The notes beneath the pieces were generated by a model that worked only from the letters and a program-made list of their open reading frames with translations, was not told the origin of the DNA and searched no databases. Of a stretch of DNA of 64,000 nucleotides, positions 62,707 through 64,000 are shown in pieces (position 1 is the stretch's first letter; each line of letters begins with the position of its first letter). This stretch comes from Nitrospiraceae bacterium (GTDB lineage Bacteria; Nitrospirota; Nitrospiria; Nitrospirales; Nitrospiraceae). The stretch spans positions 310,001 to 374,000 of the forward strand of contig JAHBWI010000004.1 of assembly GCA_019637075.1 (NCBI GenBank), in the 5' to 3' direction. The position numbers were made by a program, and so were the translations under genes.

Positions 62707-63594
62707 TCAGTTGCCCGGCGCCGGACGTTTGATCTTCTGCAACAAACTCTCGATACGGCTCTTCTTCTCGGTGCCCTCCCCACCCTGCAGCCGGGCCGCA
62801 ATTTTCCCGGCGATCTCACGAAACGCCTTCGCCTGCGGCGAATCGGGATTGGCAATCACGATCGGGTTGCCGGTGTCGCCGCCGTCGCGGATTGCCGGGT
62901 CGATGGGAATGCGCCCAAGAAACGGGATGCCGAGTTTTTCCGCCGCGCGCTCGCCGCCGCCATGAGAAAAGATTTCGGTCCGCTCGCCGCAGTGACCGCA
63001 GACGAAAAAGCTCATGTTTTCGACGATGCCGAGCAGGGGCACATTTACTTTCTGGAACATCATCATGCCCTTGCGCACGTCGTGCAGCGCGACCTCCTGC
63101 GGGGTCGTCACGGTCACGGCGCCGGCCAACGGCACCAGTTGCGACAGCGTCAGCTGCGCGTCGCCGGTACCGGGCGGGAGATCGATTACGAGGTAATCCA
63201 ATTCGCCCCACAGCACATCCCGGAAGAGCTGCTGGATGGCCGTGTGCACCATCGGTCCGCGCCACACGACGGCGGTGTCTTCCGGGACGAAGAATCCCAT
63301 CGAGATCAACTTGACGCCGTGGCTTTCCGCCGGCGCGATCTTGCCGTCTTTCTGTTCTGGGGTCTTTTCGACCCCCATCATCATGGGGATGTTAGGACCG
63401 TAGATATCGGCATCCAGCAAGCCCACCTTGGCGCCCGTCAGGCCCAAGGCGACGGCCAGATTGACCGAGACGGTGGATTTGCCGACGCCGCCCTTGCCGC
63501 TGCTGACGGCGATGACGTGTTTGACTCCGGGAATGATATTGGGTCTGGCGGCCGCCTCATCGTGATGGTGGCCACCTTCTGCCTGCTCTGCCAT
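62707..63594 (-). CDS. Mrp/NBP35-family Fe-S carrier ATPase
   Basis: A 295-residue P-loop ATPase of the ApbC/Mrp group. Deviant Walker [49 protein letters not shown] and the CxxC (FVCGHCGER) that binds a bridging cluster are present. The first ~20 residues are His-rich (EGGHHHDE). It inserts or transfers [4Fe-4S] clusters. No MIP18/DUF59 domain at the N-terminus. Confidence 0.92.
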   Translation of the reverse strand: MAEQAEGGHHHDEAAARPNIIPGVKHVIAVSSGKGGVGKSTVSVNLAVALGLTGAKVGLLDADIYGPNIPMMMGVEKTPEQKDGKIAPAESHGVKLISMGFFVPEDTAVVWRGPMVHTAIQQLFRDVLWGELDYLVIDLPPGTGDAQLTLSQLVPLAGAVTVTTPQEVALHDVRKGMMMFQKVNVPLLGIVENMSFFVCGHCGERTEIFSHGGGERAAEKLGIPFLGRIPIDPAIRDGGDTGNPIVIANPDSPQAKAFREIAGKIAARLQGGEGTEKKSRIESLLQKIKRPAPGN

Positions 63595-63746
63595 GTCGTC
63601 GCCTCCTCGAATGGCCCCGTTCGGCCAACGAATTCAATGGTATCTCGTCATCTTATGCCATCGCGGCGGGGAAAAGAAATGGGCCAGGAGACGCAGGAGG
63701 GGCTAGGCACAAGAGACCGCGGAACCGAACGGCCCGCGGTCCGGCA

Positions 63747-64000
63747 TTAGAACTTTTCGCGATACAGATTGTAGGTCAGTCCGACGAGGGACAGAGAATA
63801 AATCAACCACTTGGACGGATCGAAGTTGTACCACTTCGGGCCGTTGCGATAGTCGTGCGAATAGGTATGGTGATAGTTGTGGTAGCCCTCGCCGAAACTG
63901 ATGAAGGAGATGAGCCAGCTGTCCCGGCTGCTGTCCTGCTTTCCGTGCGGCTGGGTCCCGACCATGTGGCACAGGGAGTTAATCGTAAACGTGGAATTGA
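63747..64000 (-). CDS. Fatty acid desaturase (partial)
   Basis: The C-terminal ~84 residues of a membrane di-iron desaturase; the N-terminus is beyond the right edge. NSLCHMVG and the last histidine box GEGYHNYHHTYSHDYRNG are those of Delta9 acyl-CoA/acyl-lipid desaturases. The end WLIYSLSLVGLTYNLYREKF is the final membrane-proximal part. Confidence 0.88.
   Translation of the reverse strand, partial: NSTFTINSLCHMVGTQPHGKQDSSRDSWLISFISFGEGYHNYHHTYSHDYRNGPKWYNFDPSKWLIYSLSLVGLTYNLYREKF

Overview
The window looks like chromosomal DNA of a Gram-negative bacterium of the phylum Nitrospirota, most likely a Nitrospira. The grounds are moderately high GC (roughly 58-60 % by eye), many c-type cytochromes, a CHRD/PEP-CTERM protein, a complete isc operon with its own IscR, both GluRS and GlnRS, and many small uncharacterised proteins. 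No 16S rRNA or nitrification gene is present, so the genus is an inference.

Layout. 1-7.3 kb: partial YdcF-like envelope protein, EVE protein, mini-metallopeptidase, CHRD protein, RicT-like PSP1 protein, then a compact run of saccharopine dehydrogenase, ALDH7-like dehydrogenase and a VOC protein that reads like a lysine/2-aminoadipate degradation module. 7.4-10.7 kb: periplasmic redox cluster (di-haem peroxidase, DUF1264 lipoprotein, monohaem cytochrome, outer-membrane barrel). 10.8-17.3 kb: minus-strand block with a PilZ protein, a 25-residue membrane microprotein coupled to a 68-residue protein, a lipoprotein, a GT2 glycosyltransferase, a periplasmic helical protein and a NarL-type two-component system. 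17.9-21.5 kb: tRNA-Lys, tRNA-Arg, YkgJ protein, HU, a ubiquitin-like protein and RfbC. 21.6-24.5 kb: Fur/PerR-type regulator with a perfect operator, rubrerythrin, a GlpC-like Fe-S oxidoreductase and DUF3501. 24.6-28.4 kb: a double QueD-like protein, a ZorA/ZorB-like motor pair and an SUMF1-like protein. 28.5-34.8 kb: thioredoxin-like protein, peroxiredoxin, TypA with a terminator-like leader, and PBP1A. 34.9-41.7 kb: isc operon (iscR-iscS-iscU-iscA-hscB-hscA-iscX on the minus strand), divergent ferredoxin and a ferredoxin-reductase-like protein. 41.8-50.3 kb: gltX, two tRNA-Gln genes, an ABC-F ATPase, glnS, a secreted cysteine-repeat protein and small lipoproteins.

50.4-61.5 kb is the accessory region. 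A tRNA-Glu is abutted by a frameshifted tyrosine recombinase and a filamentous-phage-type replication initiator. These are followed by a 1380-residue secreted RHS protein with an AT-richer toxin-like tip and an adjacent immunity candidate, then an RHS/TIG protein and two paralogous glycine-rich secreted proteins. 61.6-64 kb returns to housekeeping content: two small conserved proteins, a Rieske ferredoxin, an Mrp ATPase and a partial fatty acid desaturase.

Candidates for something undescribed are the ZorAB-like pair without ZorC/D/E, the RHS tip/immunity pair with its linked glycine-rich proteins, the coupled microprotein pair at 11.4-11.7 kb, and the secreted cysteine-repeat protein at 47.9-49.1 kb.
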